A stretch of DNA of 64,000 nucleotides from assembly GCF_000734965.1 (NCBI RefSeq), contig NZ_JMTB01000039.1, forward strand, positions 18,583-82,582, read 5' to 3'. Shown here piece after piece: positions 62,102-64,000 of the stretch (positions within the stretch are counted from its first letter, which is position 1; each line of letters starts with the position of its first letter). The stretch is from Trabulsiella guamensis ATCC 49490 (GTDB lineage Bacteria > Pseudomonadota > Gammaproteobacteria > Enterobacterales > Enterobacteriaceae). The notes below the pieces were generated by a model that saw nothing but the letters and a program-made list of their open reading frames with translations, had not been told where the DNA came from and ran no database searches. A program made the position numbers and the translations under genes.

Positions 62102-62737
62102 ATGACAACTGACGTTCCGAGTTGCGCAAAAAAAAGCCGTGGCCGACCCAAAGTGTTCGACAGGGATGTGGCGCTTGATAAGGCCATGACACTCTTCTGG
62201 CAACATGGCTATGAAGCCACGTCGCTGGCAGATTTAGTAGAAGCAACGGGCGCGAAAGCCCCCACCCTTTACGCTGAATTCGTCAATAAAGAAGGACTGT
62301 TTCGCGCAGTGCTTGACCGCTATGTAGCGCGTTTTGCAGCGAAGCATGAAAAGCAACTCTTTTGCGAAGAAAAACCGCTGGAACAGGCGCTGCGTGACTA
62401 TTTCACTGCGGTTGCCGCCTGCTTTACCAGCAAAGATACCCCGGCAGGCTGCTTTCTTATTAGCACCTCAGCGACGCTCGCGGCATCATCGAGAGAGATT
62501 GCGAAGACCATTAAATCTCGCCACGCCATGCAGGAGCAGACACTGTGTCAGTTCCTTGCGCAGCGCCAACAACTCGGCGAAATTCCACAGGGAAAAGACA
62601 TTCACGCTCTGGCGCAATTTCTGAGCTGCGTCCTGCAGGGGATGTCAATCAGCGCACGTGACGGCGCCAGCTTTGAATCGCTGATGCAAATCACCAACAC
62701 CACGCTGCGTCTGTGGCCGCAAATTCTCGCCGCATGA
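62102..62737 (+). CDS. comR: TetR-family copper-responsive repressor ComR
   Basis: 211 residues. RGRPKVFDRDVALDKAMTLF and the helix-turn-helix TSLADLVEATGAKAPTLYAE. In E. coli ComR represses bhsA (comC) and releases it in copper. Preceded by ACCGGCACT; ATG 62102. Confidence 0.93.
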   Translation: MTTDVPSCAKKSRGRPKVFDRDVALDKAMTLFWQHGYEATSLADLVEATGAKAPTLYAEFVNKEGLFRAVLDRYVARFAAKHEKQLFCEEKPLEQALRDYFTAVAACFTSKDTPAGCFLISTSATLAASSREIAKTIKSRHAMQEQTLCQFLAQRQQLGEIPQGKDIHALAQFLSCVLQGMSISARDGASFESLMQITNTTLRLWPQILAA

Positions 62738-62740
62738 CAT

Positions 62741-62775
62741 AAAAAAAGCCCCTCAGCCTGAGCGAATGAGGGGCT
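62741..62775 (-). terminator. ycfJ terminator
   Basis: AGCCCCTCA...TGAGGGGCT with TTTTTTT on the minus strand; also abuts the comR stop. Confidence 0.85.
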
Positions 62776-62796
62776 AACATACCGGGAACTGCTTTT

Positions 62797-63336
62797 TTAC
62801 GCTTTATTATTCAGGATTAACTGACCGTTGTTATCCAGCGGGATCTGCGTGCCAGGATCTTTGTCCATACGGATTTTCCCCTGTTGATCGCCAATCTTGT
62901 AGGTCACGTCATAGCCGAGCATTTTCTCTGACTTGTCGTATACCGTTTTGCACCGTTGTTGCGTGGTGGTGTAGGTGTCGTTGTCCTGCATCGCCCCCTG
63001 CACCTGGTTACCAGCGTAACCACCGCCCAGTGCGCCGACAACCGTCGCGACATCGCGTCCGCGGCCTCCGCCAAACTGATGGCCGATGACCCCACCAGCG
63101 ACAGCACCCAATACCGACCCGGCAATACGGTTTTCATCCTGTACCGGACGACGATGCGTGACCGCGACGTTGCGACACTCCTGTCGCGGTGTTTTGATTG
63201 TTTCTTTAATCGGGGTGGCGGAAACCACCTGAGCGAACTGTGGGCCGCGATCAAAGACGTTCAGACTGGCTACTGCCGCCACGCCCAGCGCGGCAGCCAC
63301 GCCAATCCCTATGCCCGCTAACATGGATTTATTCAC
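62797..63336 (-). CDS. ycfJ: YcfJ, glycine-zipper 2TM lipoprotein-like protein
   Basis: 179 residues, as in E. coli. GTG start at 63336 with AAGGAGG upstream. N-terminal span (IGIGVAAALGVAAVASL), glycine-zipper segment VLGAVAGGVIGHQFGGGRG and GALGGGYAGNQ, then a soluble C-terminus. Envelope protein of unknown function. Confidence 0.94.
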   Translation of the reverse strand: MNKSMLAGIGIGVAAALGVAAVASLNVFDRGPQFAQVVSATPIKETIKTPRQECRNVAVTHRRPVQDENRIAGSVLGAVAGGVIGHQFGGGRGRDVATVVGALGGGYAGNQVQGAMQDNDTYTTTQQRCKTVYDKSEKMLGYDVTYKIGDQQGKIRMDKDPGTQIPLDNNGQLILNNKA

Positions 63337-63491
63337 GGGAGTTCCTCCTTTGTTGCTGTTAGTAACAATTTTGCAACTAGCGAGGAGGTTAAGCAAATCA
63401 GAAAGTGGATGAAAAGTGCGTGATCGTCGGGCAAATCGCATCGATTCAGAGTACTCTTAAGGGATAAAAGCGATATGCCGAAGGATATGCT

Positions 63492-63524
63492 AAAAAACGC
63501 CGACCCGGCGGTAAATCCGGGTCA
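63492..63524 (-). terminator. ndh terminator
   Basis: GACCCGG...CCGGGTC flanked by GGCG and TTTTTTA on the minus strand, 17 bases after the ndh stop. Confidence 0.8.
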
Positions 63525-63540
63525 GCGCAGGAACACGGGA

Positions 63541-64000
63541 TTAATGCAGTTTCAGTCGCGGACGAATGACGCGGTTAATACTACCCACCAGCATCATCAA
63601 GGCGGTCTTGAAGTAACCGTGTAGCGCAATCTGATGCATGCGGTACAGCGAAATATAAACCATGCGCGCAATACGCCCTTCCACCATCATTGAACCACGC
63701 ATCAGGTTACCCATCAGGCTGCCCACGGTCGAGTAGTTTGACAGCGACACCAGCGAGCCGTGATCCTTATAAACGTACGGTTTCAGGCTCTTGCCTTTCA
63801 TCTGCGCGAGAATGTTGTTTAGCGCGCAGCTCGCCATCTGGTGTGCCGCCTGCGCACGCGGAGGGACGAAGCCACCTTCCGGGCGCGCGCAGGAAGCGCA
63901 GTCGCCAATCGCGTAAATATCTGCATCGCGGGTCGTCTGCAGCGTCGGCTCGACCACCAGCTGATTAATGCGGTTGGTCTCGAGGCCGCCAATCTCTTTC
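63541..64000 (-). CDS. ndh: NADH:quinone oxidoreductase type II, C-terminal part (cut by window end)
   Basis: The frame runs off the window. Visible: [20 protein letters not shown], the FAD motif [31 protein letters not shown] and the membrane-binding C-terminus [20 protein letters not shown]. Single-subunit respiratory NADH dehydrogenase on the cytoplasmic face of the inner membrane. About 153 of roughly 434 residues are present. Confidence 0.96.
   Translation of the reverse strand, partial: KEIGGLETNRINQLVVEPTLQTTRDADIYAIGDCASCARPEGGFVPPRAQAAHQMASCALNNILAQMKGKSLKPYVYKDHGSLVSLSNYSTVGSLMGNLMRGSMMVEGRIARMVYISLYRMHQIALHGYFKTALMMLVGSINRVIRPRLKLH

Overview
The window is a chromosomal segment of an enterobacterium. 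Its right half (about 36.0-64.0 kb) runs icd-rluE-nudJ-mnmA-hflD-purB-phoPQ-roxA-pepT-potABCD-cobB-nagK-lolEDC-ycfT-mfd-ldtC-bhsA-comR-ycfJ-ndh, which is the E. coli/Salmonella order, with protein lengths that mostly match E. coli. The left part (2.8-12.9 kb) carries mipA-yeaG-yeaH-yeaK-yoaI-yeaL-nimR-nimT-yeaO-yoaK-yoaJ, a block that lies far from icd in E. coli K-12. From memory the two blocks lie nearer each other in Salmonella. Together with a CigR homologue, this points to the Salmonella/Citrobacter side of the family; Citrobacter is my best guess, not proven.

Layout. 0-2.7 kb: two tandem DUF1254/DUF1214 proteins (the first cut by the window edge) and an outer-membrane transporter, lying beside mipA where E. 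coli has yeaE. 2.8-12.9 kb: the yea/yoa block. yeaGH has a near-perfect sigma-54 promoter. The GGDEF genes seen nearby in E. coli (cdgI, dgcJ) are missing, and only a GGDEF C-terminal stub remains before yoaK. 12.9-36 kb: an accessory zone of small membrane and hypothetical proteins, yddE, an AraC regulator with a 2H-phosphoesterase-like partner, an SDR, a DUF2239 protein, a YHYH mini-protein, an AT-rich membrane/coiled-coil orphan, an OhrR-like MarR regulator with two clear operators and a divergent secreted alpha/beta hydrolase, LysR and pirin, a frameshifted ToxR-like regulator, a ferric-reductase-like flavoprotein, CigR, a phage Icd/C4-like relic, an Hha-family protein, and a giant 2,647-residue autotransporter next to icd. 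36-64 kb: core housekeeping genes.

Functional links. yeaGH is a nitrogen-stress kinase/partner pair. phoPQ has a canonical PhoP box and an altered acidic patch in the PhoQ sensor. potABCD is the spermidine/putrescine importer, but potA shows two independent anomalies: its usual ATG is AAG, and an A7 run shifts its C-terminus. lolCDE exports lipoproteins, ldtC modifies the envelope, bhsA/comR respond to stress and copper, and mfd couples transcription to repair. The items most worth following up are potA, the broken wHTH regulator, the HxTx phosphoesterase operon, the GATase with a shifted catalytic His, the mosaic autotransporter with its Hha neighbour, the C4/Icd relic and several orphan terminators that suggest unannotated small RNAs. 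No rRNA, tRNA, CRISPR array or intact insertion sequence was seen.
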